Shown here: piece after piece, positions 16,910-25,860 of the stretch
Position numbering within the stretch: position 1 is the first letter of the stretch
Layout of the letters: every line of letters begins with the position of its first letter
NCBI RefSeq assembly: GCF_023715895.1
Contig: NZ_JAMBOO010000005.1
Coordinates: 113,827 to 177,826, forward strand
DNA: 64,000 bases
Direction: 5' to 3'
From: Domibacillus indicus
Lineage (GTDB): Bacteria; Bacillota; Bacilli; Bacillales; Domibacillaceae
The notes under the pieces: model-generated
Seen by the model: only the letters and a program-made list of their open reading frames with translations
The model's database searches: none
Told to the model about the DNA's origin: nothing
Made by a program: the position numbers and the translations under genes

Positions 16910-17320
16910 TTATTTATTAATCACAATCGATAATTTATAATTCGCATGCTTGTTTAAATCCACTAAAAATTGATCTAATATTTCATTGGATGGAAATCTG
17001 CATTCAAGAAGATAACAGCCATCACCGCTGATTTTATAATTATTTATTACATAATTATGTTGTGTTTTTATAAACAAAAGATATGGCTGATGATAAGGGC
17101 TATTTGTATAGATCGTAATCAAAGCATGTATAAAACACCCTAATTTAACTTGATTCACTTTAATGGTGTACCCTTCAATTACTCCATTATCCTCTAATTT
17201 TGCCACTCTAGAAGCGGCTGCTTGTCCTGTCAAATGGACCTTTTCACCCAATTCTTTCATAGTAATGCGGCTGTTTTGAGATAACTCTTCTAATATTCGC
17301 ATATCTGTATGATCCAGCAT
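16910..17320 (-). CDS. Lrp/AsnC family transcriptional regulator
   Basis: A 136-residue Lrp-type protein. The N-terminal winged helix reads MLDHTDMRILEELSQNSRIT, MKELGEKVHLTGQAAASRVA and KLEDNGVIEGYTIKVNQVKL, the usual AsnC helix-turn-helix layout. The C-terminal RAM ligand-binding domain follows (IHALITIYTNSPYHQPYLLF, ISGDGCYLLECRFPSNEILD). Such proteins form octamers that respond to amino acids. It is transcribed away from the metallo-hydrolase gene at 17692 over a 370-base shared upstream region, a common arrangement for regulator and target, though no operator can be named. Confidence 0.88.
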   Translation of the reverse strand: MLDHTDMRILEELSQNSRITMKELGEKVHLTGQAAASRVAKLEDNGVIEGYTIKVNQVKLGCFIHALITIYTNSPYHQPYLLFIKTQHNYVINNYKISGDGCYLLECRFPSNEILDQFLVDLNKHANYKLSIVINK

Positions 17321-17691
17321 TCAATCAATCCTTTACATATGGGTGTAGAATATTTTATGTGAATAAATTCTCCTCAATGAATATGTCCTATCAAAATGAA
17401 TTTATCTGCTGAGGGGATCGGGTAATGCCTTCTTTCCCTCTCTTTAGTGAAAAACCGCCACATTCACTTTTGTAAATGGTTAAAATTAAATCAGCATTCG
17501 TTCTCTATACGTGGTTTTAAATGGCCCTCTACATCTCCCTAATTAGGATGGAGGATAGTCTACTTTAAAACATAATACGTTTCACTTTCAAAATTCAAGT
17601 CAAACGGCCAAAAGACTTGATTTTATCCATGTAAATGCAAACGGGCCACAGTATAAACTATACGTAGATCTAAGAAAAGGAGGTTAAGAAC

Positions 17692-18450
17692 ATGAATATA
17701 CAACAAATTCGAAATGCAACGATCGTTGTCCAATATGCAGGAAGGAAGTTTTTAATTGACCCATTTCTAGCCGAGAAAGGTACGTACCCGCCTTTTCCAA
17801 ATTCGGTAAGACAAGATCAAAACAATCCTTTAGTCAGCCTGCCCACATCCATTGAAGAAATCATTAACGTGGATGCTGTTATTGTCACTCACCTCCATTT
17901 AGACCACTTTGATGATACGGCCAAAGAAGCACTGCCAAAAGAGATCAAAATGTTTGTTCAAAATGAAGAAGATGCTGGAGAAGTGAAAAAAGCCGGCTTC
18001 CAAAATGTCGAGGTGCTGCAGGAAGATACCGCCTTTGAAGGAATCCAGTTAATCAAAACAAAAGGCGAGCATGGAAGAGGAGAAATCTTGAAGCTCACTG
18101 GCCTTGTGTGCGGTGTTGTTTTCAAGCACCAAGACGAAAAAACGTTGTATGTAGCTGGGGATACCGTATGGTACGAAGCGATCCAGGAAGCGCTCGATGC
18201 CCATAAGCCGGAAATCATCGTAGTAAATGGCGGAGACAATCAATTCCTAGAAGGCGGTTCTCTCGTAATGGGGAAAGATGATATCTATGAAGTGCATAAA
18301 GCTGCCCCTCACGCCAAAATCATTTCTGTTCATATGGAAGCTGTAAACCACTGGACATTATCCAGACAAGAATTAAAAAGCTTCACTGCGGAAAAAGGAT
18401 TCTCTACGAGCCTCTTAGTGCCAGAAGACGGCGAATCTTACACATTTTAA
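17692..18450 (+). CDS. Metallo-beta-lactamase fold hydrolase
   Basis: ATG 17692 follows AAAAGGAGG. The 252-residue protein has the MBL metal motif VIVTHLHLDHFDDTA (H-x-H-x-D-H), then GEHGRGE, the aspartate in LYVAGDTVWYEAIQEAL, VVNGGDNQFLEGGS and the last histidine in ISVHMEAVNHW. It resembles the UlaG/YtkL-like branch of cytoplasmic metal-dependent hydrolases. No signal peptide. Substrate unknown; the divergent Lrp gene hints at an amino-acid-related substrate, but that is inference. Confidence 0.85.
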   Translation: MNIQQIRNATIVVQYAGRKFLIDPFLAEKGTYPPFPNSVRQDQNNPLVSLPTSIEEIINVDAVIVTHLHLDHFDDTAKEALPKEIKMFVQNEEDAGEVKKAGFQNVEVLQEDTAFEGIQLIKTKGEHGRGEILKLTGLVCGVVFKHQDEKTLYVAGDTVWYEAIQEALDAHKPEIIVVNGGDNQFLEGGSLVMGKDDIYEVHKAAPHAKIISVHMEAVNHWTLSRQELKSFTAEKGFSTSLLVPEDGESYTF

Positions 18451-18528
18451 ACTGAAAGACGTCCAGACACTGTCGTCTTCATTTTATTTCGTCTAATTTT
18501 TAAGCATTCATTTGCTCTTCCGAAATAT

Positions 18529-18578
18529 AAGAAGCTCGTGATTATATCATTGATAATCATGAGCTTCTTATTTATTTA
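18529..18578 (+). terminator. Strong Rho-independent terminator
   Basis: AAGAAGCTC-TGATTAT pairs with ATAATCA-GAGCTTCTT (one unpaired base) around a seven-base loop, then TATTTATTT. A weaker hairpin (AAGACG/CGTCTT) lies just after the hydrolase stop. Confidence 0.8.
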
Positions 18579-18690
18579 ATTATTAGTCAACAGCTGACCA
18601 AAACGGCTGATAAAACGGTGACCTTCCAAGAAAGGACCGACAAAAGGAAGTTTAAAAAGCTGAAATTTATTTTGTTAGGAAGTGCAGTCT

Positions 18691-20004
18691 ATGATAAAGG
18701 AAATAGAAGACACCAGCGGGTCAAAACAGCAGCCTGCCTGGCTGCAAGGTTATATTGATTCACCAGAAAAACAAAAACAACTTTATAAAAAAACATTAAG
18801 AGTGGTAATCCTTGCACAAATCTTCGGAGGAGCAGGACTTGCAGCTGGCATAACGGTAGGCGCCCTTCTCGCACAAGATATGCTGGGGACAGAGAGTGCA
18901 GCAGGGATTCCGGTTGCTTTGTTGACTTTAGGATCTGCGGGAGCCGCTCTGATTGTAGGGCGGCTTTCACAGCGTTTTGGGCGCGGAATAGGACTCGCAG
19001 CCGGTTTTCTTGCTGGCGGACTGGGTGCGGTCGGCGTTATCGTCGCTGCCTTACTCAACAGCATCATGCTTTTATTCGCTTCCCTGCTGATTTATGGAGC
19101 TGGCACCGCTGCCAATCTGCAGGCACGATACGCAGGTACAGACCTGGCGACACCTAAACAGCGGGCAACGACTGTAAGCATGGCCATGGTTTCGACTACT
19201 TTTGGTGCAGTAGCGGGCCCTAACCTGGTCGGTGTGATGGGGGAATTTGCGGGTTCTATCGGGATTCCAGCTTTGGCTGGTCCCTTTATCTTAGCGGCTG
19301 CTGCTTTTATCCTTGCCGGACTGGTTCTTTTACTTTTTCTTCGCCCAGATCCTTTAGTTATATCTACAGCGATAGCGAATGCTCAGGAGAAAGATGGAAC
19401 TGTGCAGCAAGAACCACATTCGGAAAGTGCTGCAGTAAATAAAAGAGGAATTGTTGTAGGCGCTGCTGTTATGGTTTTGACTCAATTTGTGATGACGTCC
19501 ATTATGACCATGACACCCGTTCATATGGGACACCATGGGCATAGTTTAAGAGAGGTTGGGCTGGTCATCGGTTTTCATATAGGTGCCATGTATCTGCCTT
19601 CGCCTTTGACAGGCTTGCTGGTAGATAAAGTGGGTCGCACGGCAATGGCTGTTGCTTCGGGTGCTACACTTCTAGCCTCCGGTATACTGGCAGCTTTTGC
19701 ACCGGGAGACTCAATGGCACTGCTTATCTGCGCGCTGATACTGCTTGGTGTTGGCTGGAACTTTGGCTTAATAAGCGGCACAGCTCTTATTATAGATGCA
19801 GCACACCCATCTGTTCGGGCAAAAACACAGGGATCGGTTGATGTCCTGCTTGCATTATCGGGTGCCTCAGGCGGTGTGTTAGCAGGCGTGGTAGCCGCCC
19901 ATTATAGTTACGCGGCACTATCTCTTTCTGGAGCTATTCTGTCACTATTGCTTATTCCTGTGGTGGTTTGGTCTCGAAAGACTCAAAGCAAAGACCCGGT
20001 GTAA
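18691..20004 (+). CDS. MFS transporter
   Basis: I chose ATG 18691, eight bases after AGGAAG (the GTG nine bases earlier is the alternative), giving 437 residues. About twelve hydrophobic segments are visible in two halves split by a polar loop near residues 220-260 (IANAQEKDGTVQQEPHSESA). The motif-A-like loop RLSQRFGRGIG follows TM2 and the corresponding LLVDKVGRTAM lies in the second half. The N-terminus has a 35-residue cytoplasmic extension. An exporter or importer of the inner membrane; the substrate cannot be deduced. A terminator follows within 85 bases. Confidence 0.88.
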   Translation: MIKEIEDTSGSKQQPAWLQGYIDSPEKQKQLYKKTLRVVILAQIFGGAGLAAGITVGALLAQDMLGTESAAGIPVALLTLGSAGAALIVGRLSQRFGRGIGLAAGFLAGGLGAVGVIVAALLNSIMLLFASLLIYGAGTAANLQARYAGTDLATPKQRATTVSMAMVSTTFGAVAGPNLVGVMGEFAGSIGIPALAGPFILAAAAFILAGLVLLLFLRPDPLVISTAIANAQEKDGTVQQEPHSESAAVNKRGIVVGAAVMVLTQFVMTSIMTMTPVHMGHHGHSLREVGLVIGFHIGAMYLPSPLTGLLVDKVGRTAMAVASGATLLASGILAAFAPGDSMALLICALILLGVGWNFGLISGTALIIDAAHPSVRAKTQGSVDVLLALSGASGGVLAGVVAAHYSYAALSLSGAILSLLLIPVVVWSRKTQSKDPV

Positions 20005-20086
20005 GATTTCTCTACTCTTTTAATGAGTTAGTCTGGTATCAATGCAGCGTTTTATCTAGGAAGGGACGATTAGACTCTAGTGAATA

Positions 20087-20127
20087 AAGGCAGCTTTCAG
20101 CAAGTAACTAAAAGCTGCCTTTTTCTT
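20087..20127 (+). terminator. Terminator of the MFS gene
   Basis: AAGGCAGCTTT pairs with AAAGCTGCCTT, followed by TTTCTT. Confidence 0.8.
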
Positions 20128-20198
20128 ATTTCCTCGCCTCATGTTTAGCCATGAAAAACAATATTTGATTAATTTCTTCTCACATACCGCTGGTTGCC

Positions 20199-20903
20199 CT
20201 AACGCTGGGCAGCATTGTCATCCCTTCTTTGATCAATATACAAAGAACCATCCTGCTGCACCTCTGCATAGAAGATATCTGAAAGAGACTGAATATTTGT
20301 CTTCTGTAACTCTTGGTCCAGCCATTGTTGATCCAGTTTTAACTTTTCGAGGTTTCGGCTATTCACTACCCCATCTGTTATGACGGCTGCAGGCATTGGA
20401 AAAGCATACTGAGCTTCCGGTATATTGAGATCTTTTTTAGTGGCTGGCTGTTTTGTTTCTTTCTTCATCACCGAAAGGCTGCCGTCTGTTTCAAAAATCG
20501 CATAATCCACATCCGATACGGCAAAAACATCTTTTTTTCGTAATAAAGAACTTAATGTTTCCATATCCACCCGGACTTTGCGCAGGGCACTTTCCATGAT
20601 CTTTCCATTCTTAATCAAAATAACCGGCTGCCCCGTCATGATCTTGCGAATCTTTTTAGACTTGATATCCAAATATCCAAGCAAAACCGTAAACGCACTC
20701 CAGCTCGCTAAAGCGATCAATCCATCAAGGACTCTTATCGCAGGATCTGTTGCTAGAGAAGCCCCAAGCGTTCCAAGGACAATCGCTGAAATAAAGTTCA
20801 CAAAGGTCATTTGGGCAATTTCTTTTCTTCCCATGATTCTTGTTAATACTAGTAAAACGATAAAGGATAATGTAAGCCTGAGCAGCAATTCTGGAATTGG
20901 CAT
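20199..20903 (-). CDS. DUF421 (YetF-like) membrane protein
   Basis: ATG 20903 lies behind AAAGGAG. The 234-residue protein has three N-terminal transmembrane segments (LLLRLTLSFIVLLVLTRIMG, FVNFISAIVLGTLGASLA, LIALASWSAFTVLLGYL), then the conserved cytoplasmic part starting KIMTGQPVILIKNGKIMESA and LRKVRVDMETLSSLLRKKDV, then DVDYAIFETDGSLSVMKK. These are the DUF421 hallmarks found in YetF and its spore-related paralogues. The biochemical role is unproven, although homologues affect germination. Single-gene unit. Confidence 0.88.
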   Translation of the reverse strand: MPIPELLLRLTLSFIVLLVLTRIMGRKEIAQMTFVNFISAIVLGTLGASLATDPAIRVLDGLIALASWSAFTVLLGYLDIKSKKIRKIMTGQPVILIKNGKIMESALRKVRVDMETLSSLLRKKDVFAVSDVDYAIFETDGSLSVMKKETKQPATKKDLNIPEAQYAFPMPAAVITDGVVNSRNLEKLKLDQQWLDQELQKTNIQSLSDIFYAEVQQDGSLYIDQRRDDNAAQR

Positions 20904-21116
20904 AGTTAAGGATACTCCTTTCTCTAAAAAAGTTTCTTATTGGACCGTATCTATCCAGATTCATAAGTGTTATATGGGAGTTTGAAATGTACGTTATGTA
21001 TTGGCCAGCCTGATAAAAGCCAGGGCTGCTTTTCTTGCAGCTGGCTTCTTTTCGGCTTTTTCTCTTGGCCAATTTCTGCTTATGGTTATCATCGCCATAC
21101 TTTTTGATATATAAAC

Positions 21117-21161
21117 GAAAGCCGGGATGAAGTTGTTACTCTCCATCCCGGCTTCTTTTTT
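21117..21161. terminator. Strong terminator hairpin
   Basis: GAAAGCCGGGATG pairs with CATCCCGGCTTC around a 14-base loop and is followed by TTTTTTG. A second stem (AAGCCAG/CTGGCTT) lies at about 21016-21047. Confidence 0.75.
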
Positions 21162-21804
21162 GCGCTCCCTGTTTTGCTCGTGCGCCTATTTAACATTTAC
21201 AAACTTCCAAACTAAAAAAATCAGCTAACAACAACCGTGATTCCTAAAAAGAGACTATTCATTAGCAGCTTTTTATAAAAAATGACTGGACTAGATACCG
21301 CACTTTTTCTTACTGTTCTCTTGGCAAACTGGGGCGCATGCTCAAATGTATCCGGCAGGACGATTCTCCCAAAACAATGCCAAAAAGAGCGTTTATTCCA
21401 TGCTCATACGCCAAGTCGCTTTTCAGAGATAGGGTCCGGTAAATCCAATGACGGTCACCTTATATTTTTCGTCGCTTTGGCCACGGTAATTGTATTTTTT
21501 TTACAAATTGTATGCCTATCGATTCGACTTTCATCGGGGATGACAAGGTCAGCATCTTTGACTGCTTTCTCAACATCCGCCGCTTTTCGTACACTATTAA
21601 CTCTTCTTATTGTTTTCTACAAATAATAAATGCGGTTTTTATTTTTGTCATCCTATTAATATTGTTCCGACTTTATCCCCGCACCCTTACACTTCTGCTT
21701 AATCATGCTTCCCTACCCTAAAAATCCTAACCTAATCCCTTTCCTCTTTTATTTGTTTTCAGAGTATAATAATTGATTCTTTCGTATCAATCTTCTGGGA
21801 AATA
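21162..21804. other. Intergenic region, possible decayed gene
   Basis: No intact gene is supported. On the reverse strand a short frame reads KAADVEKAVKDADLVIPDES then RIDRHTICKKNTITVAKATK, and after a frame change near 21460 YKVTVIGFTGPYL and a stop near 21424. This looks protein-like and may be the 3' end of a decayed gene, but I do not recognise it. Confidence 0.3.
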
Positions 21805-21829
21805 GTTTTATAAAGTAACAGGCGGGTAA
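21805..21829 (+). promoter_or_regulatory. SigB-type general stress promoter of gsiB
   Basis: GTTTTA (21805-21810), a 13-base spacer and GGGTAA (21824-21829) match the SigB consensus GTTTAA / GGGTAT at the right spacing. The start codon of GsiB is about 50 bases downstream. Confidence 0.75.
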
Positions 21830-21879
21830 CATACATACTGTACACCACAAAACTTGCATTTACTGAGGAGGAATTTTTA

Positions 21880-22146
21880 ATGGCTAACAACAACGATAAA
21901 ATGAGTCGTGAAGAAGCAGGACGCAAAGGCGGAGAAGCTACTGCAAAAAACCATGATAAAGAATTCTACCAGGAAATCGGAAAAAAGGGTGGAGAATCCA
22001 CTGCTGAAAATCATGATAAAGAATTTTATCAAGAAATCGGAAAAAAAGGCGGAGAAGCCACTTCCGAGAATCATGATAAAGAATTCTATCAGGAGATCGG
22101 TGAAAAAGGCGGGGAAGCTCGCGGCAAACAACGCAGTGATGATTAA
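21880..22146 (+). CDS. gsiB: General stress protein GsiB (KGG-repeat hydrophilin)
   Basis: An 88-residue, very hydrophilic protein behind GAGGAGG. It consists of about four tandem 20-residue units of the form KNHDKEFYQEIGKKGGEATA, with the KGGE core of the stress-induced KGG family. GsiB of B. subtilis has the same architecture with five units; here there are roughly three and a half. Such proteins resemble plant group 1 LEA hydrophilins and protect against desiccation and glucose-starvation stress. The gene is alone, with a SigB-type promoter upstream and its own terminator. Confidence 0.9.
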   Translation: MANNNDKMSREEAGRKGGEATAKNHDKEFYQEIGKKGGESTAENHDKEFYQEIGKKGGEATSENHDKEFYQEIGEKGGEARGKQRSDD

Positions 22147-22202
22147 TCAATTGGATTAGTATGAACATATGAAGGCGGAACAAGAACCGTCGTTGATTAT
22201 TT

Positions 22203-22236
22203 AAAAAGGGAGTGCTTTGGCATTCCCTTTTTACTT
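22203..22236 (+). terminator. Terminator of gsiB
   Basis: AAAAAGGGA-TG pairs with CA-TCCCTTTTT, followed by ACTTTTTC. Confidence 0.75.
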
Positions 22237-22493
22237 TTTCATTTGGCATATTTGTAAAAACTTATTTAGGTATAAGCATCCCTTGTATTCTCCATAATAA
22301 TTGAGAAAGATAAGTCATTATTGAAAATCTGGATTTTTATTTTCAAAACCATATTTATCAGCCGCCGTAGCAATCTTCAGCTGTATTTTCTTTAGATAAC
22401 ATTTGTTTCATTATTTTGTGTCTGCGCTCACGCCCTGACTTTTCTTAAGCACATTGACTAAAAAGAAAAAGGAATTTAATTCATGCATTTTCC

Positions 22494-22548
22494 TTGACAA
22501 GAAAACAAGTCCTATATAATAATTAATGTCGAATTAGAATTATTATAG
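22494..22548 (+). promoter_or_regulatory. ahpCF promoter with PerR-type box
   Basis: TTGACA (22494-22499) precedes TATAAT (22515-22520), or TAATAA at 22517 with 17-base spacing. Directly downstream, TTAGAATTATTATAG (22534-22548) matches the PerR box TTATAATNATTATAA at 13 of 15 positions, overlapping the probable start point. This predicts peroxide derepression of ahpCF. Confidence 0.75.
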
Positions 22549-22625
22549 TTACTTGCAGCAGTCATGGTTTTGATTGGGCAGGCTGGCTATAATACCTACA
22601 ACCACTACATAGGAGGAATTTTATT

Positions 22626-23189
22626 ATGTCTCTAATCGGAAAAGAAGTACTACCATTCTCAGCAAAAGCATTCCACAACGGTGAGTTCATCGATGTTTCA
22701 GAACAAAACTTTAAAGGTCAATGGAGTGTTGTTTGCTTCTACCCTGCAGATTTCACATTCGTATGCCCTACTGAGTTAGAAGATCTTCAAAACGAATATG
22801 CAACACTTAAAGATCTTGGCGTGGAAGTATACTCTGTTTCAACTGATACACACTTCACACACAAAGCATGGCACGACCATTCAGAAGCGATTGGCAAAAT
22901 CGAATACATTATGATCGGTGACCCTTCACAAAAAATCTCTCGTAACTTCGACGTACTAAACGAAGAAGAAGGTCTTGCTGACCGCGGTACGTTCATCATC
23001 GATCCAGATGGCGTTATCCAAACTGTTGAAATCAATGCAGGCGGTATCGGCCGTGATGCAAGCACAATCGTAAACAAAATCAAAGCAGCACAATACGTTC
23101 GCAACAATCCAGGTGAAGTTTGCCCGGCTAAATGGCAAGAAGGTGCTGCAACACTTAAGCCAAGCCTTGACCTTGTAGGCAAAATTTAA
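22626..23189 (+). CDS. ahpC: Alkyl hydroperoxide reductase subunit C (peroxiredoxin)
   Basis: A 187-residue typical 2-Cys peroxiredoxin behind AGGAGG. The peroxidatic cysteine lies in [16 protein letters not shown] and the resolving cysteine in [14 protein letters not shown] near the C-terminus, with the conserved arginine in [10 protein letters not shown]. It reduces H2O2, organic peroxides and peroxynitrite in the cytoplasm and is recycled by AhpF. The length is exactly that of the Bacillus family member. AhpF follows 12 bases after its stop, so the two form one operon under the PerR-type box. Confidence 0.97.
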   Translation: MSLIGKEVLPFSAKAFHNGEFIDVSEQNFKGQWSVVCFYPADFTFVCPTELEDLQNEYATLKDLGVEVYSVSTDTHFTHKAWHDHSEAIGKIEYIMIGDPSQKISRNFDVLNEEEGLADRGTFIIDPDGVIQTVEINAGGIGRDASTIVNKIKAAQYVRNNPGEVCPAKWQEGAATLKPSLDLVGKI

Positions 23190-23201
23190 GGAGTTTAACT
23201 A

Positions 23202-24731
23202 ATGATACTAGATGCAGATATCAAAGCACAATTAGCCCAATATCTTGAAATGATGGAGGGCGATGTGCTTCTAAAAGTGAGCGCAGGATCCGATGAGGTA
23301 TCAAAGGATATGCTGGCACTCGTGGATGAATTGGCCACTATGTCTTCTCGCATTAAAGTAGAGAAAACAGAATTGCCAAAAACGCCAAGCTTTAGTGTCA
23401 ACCGTATCGGCGAAGATACTGGTGTCACTTTTGCTGGTATCCCGCTGGGCCACGAATTTACGTCGCTGGTACTGGCTCTCCTGCAAGTGAGCGGAAGAGC
23501 GCCAAAAGTTGACCAAAGTGTCATTGACCAAGTGAAGAACATTAAAGGTGAATATCGTTTTGAATCATACATCAGCTTAACTTGCCACAACTGCCCTGAT
23601 GTTGTACAAGCCCTGAACCTGATGAGTATTTTAAACCCTGGTATTTCACATACGATGATCGATGGAGCAGCGTTCAAGGACGAAGTGGAAAGCAGGGGCA
23701 TCATGGCAGTACCGACTGTGTTCCTAAATGGGGAATCTTTCGGCAGCGGCCGTATGACTCTTGAAGAAATCCTTGCCAAAATGGGAAGCGCTCCGGATGC
23801 ATCAGAATTTGCGGACAAAGAGCCATTCGATGTGCTTGTTGTCGGCGGTGGACCAGCTGGTGCAAGTGCAGCTGTTTACGCAGCACGCAAAGGCATCCGT
23901 ACAGGTCTTGTTGCTGAACGCTTTGGCGGCCAGATTATGGACACAATGGGTATTGAAAACTTTATCAGTGTGAAATACACAGAAGGTCCTAAGCTTGCTG
24001 CAAGCCTGGAAGAACACGTGAAAGAGTATGACATTGATGTCATGAACTTACAGCGTGCCAAGCGTCTAGAAAAGAAAGACCTAGTCGAGCTTGAACTCGA
24101 AAATGGTGCGGTTCTAAAAAGTAAAACGGTTATCCTTTCAACGGGTGCCCGCTGGCGCAATGTTGGCGTACCAGGCGAAGCGGAGTTCAAGAACAAAGGT
24201 GTAGCATATTGCCCTCACTGTGACGGCCCGCTATTTGTTGGAAAACATGTAGCTGTCATCGGCGGCGGTAACTCAGGTATTGAGGCAGCCATTGACCTGG
24301 CAGGTATCGTGAAGCATGTAACGGTTCTTGAATTTATGCCAGAGCTGAAGGCTGACACTGTACTTCAAGATCGTCTGTACAGCCTGCCTAACGTCACTGT
24401 TCTCAAGAACGTGCAAACAAAAGAAATTACCGGTACTGACAAAGTGAACGGTATTTCTTATATCGACCGCGAAACGGAAGAAGTTCACCACATTGACCTA
24501 GAAGGTGTATTCGTTCAAATCGGACTTGTACCAAACACTGACTGGTTAGGTGAAACGATTGAACGTACCCGCATGGGTGAAATTGTAGTCGATAAACACG
24601 GCGCAACAAACATCCCTGGTGTATTTGCTGCAGGCGACTGCACAGACAGCGCATATAAGCAGATCATTATTTCCATGGGATCAGGTGCCACTGCTGCCCT
24701 CGGCGCATTCGATTACCTTATTCGAAATTAA
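23202..24731 (+). CDS. ahpF: Alkyl hydroperoxide reductase subunit F
   Basis: A 509-residue flavoprotein disulfide reductase that passes electrons from NADH through FAD to AhpC. The N-terminal tandem thioredoxin fold (residues 1-200) carries the redox CHNC in [17 protein letters not shown] binding: [20 protein letters not shown] near residue 210. The active-site disulfide CPHC lies in [17 protein letters not shown] binding in [16 protein letters not shown], and the closing FAD motif is [15 protein letters not shown]. All redox centres are present. ATG 23202 follows AAGGAG. Confidence 0.97.
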   Translation: MILDADIKAQLAQYLEMMEGDVLLKVSAGSDEVSKDMLALVDELATMSSRIKVEKTELPKTPSFSVNRIGEDTGVTFAGIPLGHEFTSLVLALLQVSGRAPKVDQSVIDQVKNIKGEYRFESYISLTCHNCPDVVQALNLMSILNPGISHTMIDGAAFKDEVESRGIMAVPTVFLNGESFGSGRMTLEEILAKMGSAPDASEFADKEPFDVLVVGGGPAGASAAVYAARKGIRTGLVAERFGGQIMDTMGIENFISVKYTEGPKLAASLEEHVKEYDIDVMNLQRAKRLEKKDLVELELENGAVLKSKTVILSTGARWRNVGVPGEAEFKNKGVAYCPHCDGPLFVGKHVAVIGGGNSGIEAAIDLAGIVKHVTVLEFMPELKADTVLQDRLYSLPNVTVLKNVQTKEITGTDKVNGISYIDRETEEVHHIDLEGVFVQIGLVPNTDWLGETIERTRMGEIVVDKHGATNIPGVFAAGDCTDSAYKQIIISMGSGATAALGAFDYLIRN

Positions 24732-24808
24732 GAAAAGAAAGATACGTATCTTTCTTTTCTAACACTAAAGCCGTTGTGCTGCCATAAGGCAGTACAACGG
24801 CTTTTTCT
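24731..24808. terminator. Perfect 30-bp palindrome and terminator after ahpF
   Basis: 24731-24760 is a perfect 30-base palindrome (arms of 15, centre GATACGTATC) starting at the ahpF stop. It is followed by a classic hairpin at 24767-24804 (AAAGCCGTTGT-CTGCC with GGCAG-ACAACGGCTTT) and TTCTTT. The second hairpin can serve both ahpF and the converging iolI-like gene. Confidence 0.8.
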
Positions 24809-24865
24809 TTCCCTAAGTTCTTCTTCAGTTTGTCTTCAGTCCCTCATTCGGCAGCTTACCGCTTA

Positions 24866-25711
24866 TTAAACGCGCTGATCAACTGCGAAATATTTGCTTA
24901 CCGCTTTTTCAGTTGTTTCCTTGCCGACTCGGATCGTTCTATCTGCCTCCCACTCCCAGTATTCCGGTCTAAACAACTCAATAGACACCATTTCGCTGTA
25001 TCCAATTTCCTTTAATGTTGACAGAATTGCATCAAGATCGATTGCACCTTCTCCCGGCCACACACGATGGTGGTCACGCAGCGCCCCTGGCGGCAGGTCT
25101 TCACAATCATCAATATGAAAAATAAAAACTTTATCTGGATCGGCTTTTTTTAAATCCTCAATGCTGGATTTCATCGCATGGAAGTGGAAACAGTCCAGCA
25201 CGACACCTACATTTTCACGGTTTGTTTCAGTTACAATTTCATAAGCATCACCAAAGGAATGGACCGAGCATGTTGGATAACCGACAAATTCAAAGGCCAG
25301 CTTCACGCCATACGGTTCCGCCAGATCAGCCAATTCACGCAATACGCTTACGGTCTCTTCCTTGATTTGCGACCTTGTGTAGTCACCAATATCAAAGGTC
25401 GGGACCACTACAATTTTTTTGCAGTTCACTACGTCCCCTACTTCACATAAAAACTGCAAGTCATCTTTAATCTGCTGATATCCTGCTTCGTCTCTGAACG
25501 TAATAAACTCTAATGCATTGAATGCATAAGGTTTCAAATGACTGTTGTCAAAAAAGGCTTTTAAATCGTCAGTAGTGTGCTCCGTTAAATATTCCTTTAA
25601 TTTATCAAGGCGCACTTCAATATAGTCATAGCCATGCTTTTCGCAAAGCTCTAAATCTTCCTTAAGTATTGAATTATGTAGTGTGGTAGCTTCATTAAAT
25701 GCGATTTTCAT
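24866..25711 (-). CDS. iolI: IolI-like 2-keto-myo-inositol isomerase
   Basis: A 281-residue TIM-barrel sugar phosphate isomerase/epimerase. It follows B. subtilis IolI, as I remember it, along most of its length: MKIAFNEATTLHNSILKEDL, ELCEKHGYDYIEVRLDKLKE, LAEPYGVKLAFEFVGYPTCS, NVGVVLDCFHFHAMKSSIED, IFHIDDCEDLPPGAL and VWPGEGAIDLDAILSTLKEI. The metal ligands of this family appear as E in FEFVG, D and H in VLDCFHFH and E in VSIELFRPEYW. IolI converts 2-keto-myo-inositol to 1-keto-D-chiro-inositol. No other iol gene lies beside it; the LacI regulator gene 150 bases upstream on the same strand is the likely controller. Confidence 0.85.
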   Translation of the reverse strand: MKIAFNEATTLHNSILKEDLELCEKHGYDYIEVRLDKLKEYLTEHTTDDLKAFFDNSHLKPYAFNALEFITFRDEAGYQQIKDDLQFLCEVGDVVNCKKIVVVPTFDIGDYTRSQIKEETVSVLRELADLAEPYGVKLAFEFVGYPTCSVHSFGDAYEIVTETNRENVGVVLDCFHFHAMKSSIEDLKKADPDKVFIFHIDDCEDLPPGALRDHHRVWPGEGAIDLDAILSTLKEIGYSEMVSIELFRPEYWEWEADRTIRVGKETTEKAVSKYFAVDQRV

Positions 25712-25860
25712 GATTAATCCCTGCCTTTTTATATTGGTTATTATCCCGTTAAATAGCGTGTATAGACCACTGAGCAGACGCGTACACCCGCTTTTTCTTT
25801 TATGATAAGCCGTTTTATTTTTTGTATGGGATATACTTTTTGATCAGGTAAAACCGCTCT

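Noticed and set aside
21282..21626. Forward open frame of 114 codons
   Set aside because: There is no ribosome site and its composition is odd; the opposite strand looks more protein-like, and even that is fragmentary.
21930..22110. Tandem 60-base repeats as a CRISPR-like array
   Set aside because: The repeats are in-frame codons of the GsiB 20-residue units, with no spacers.
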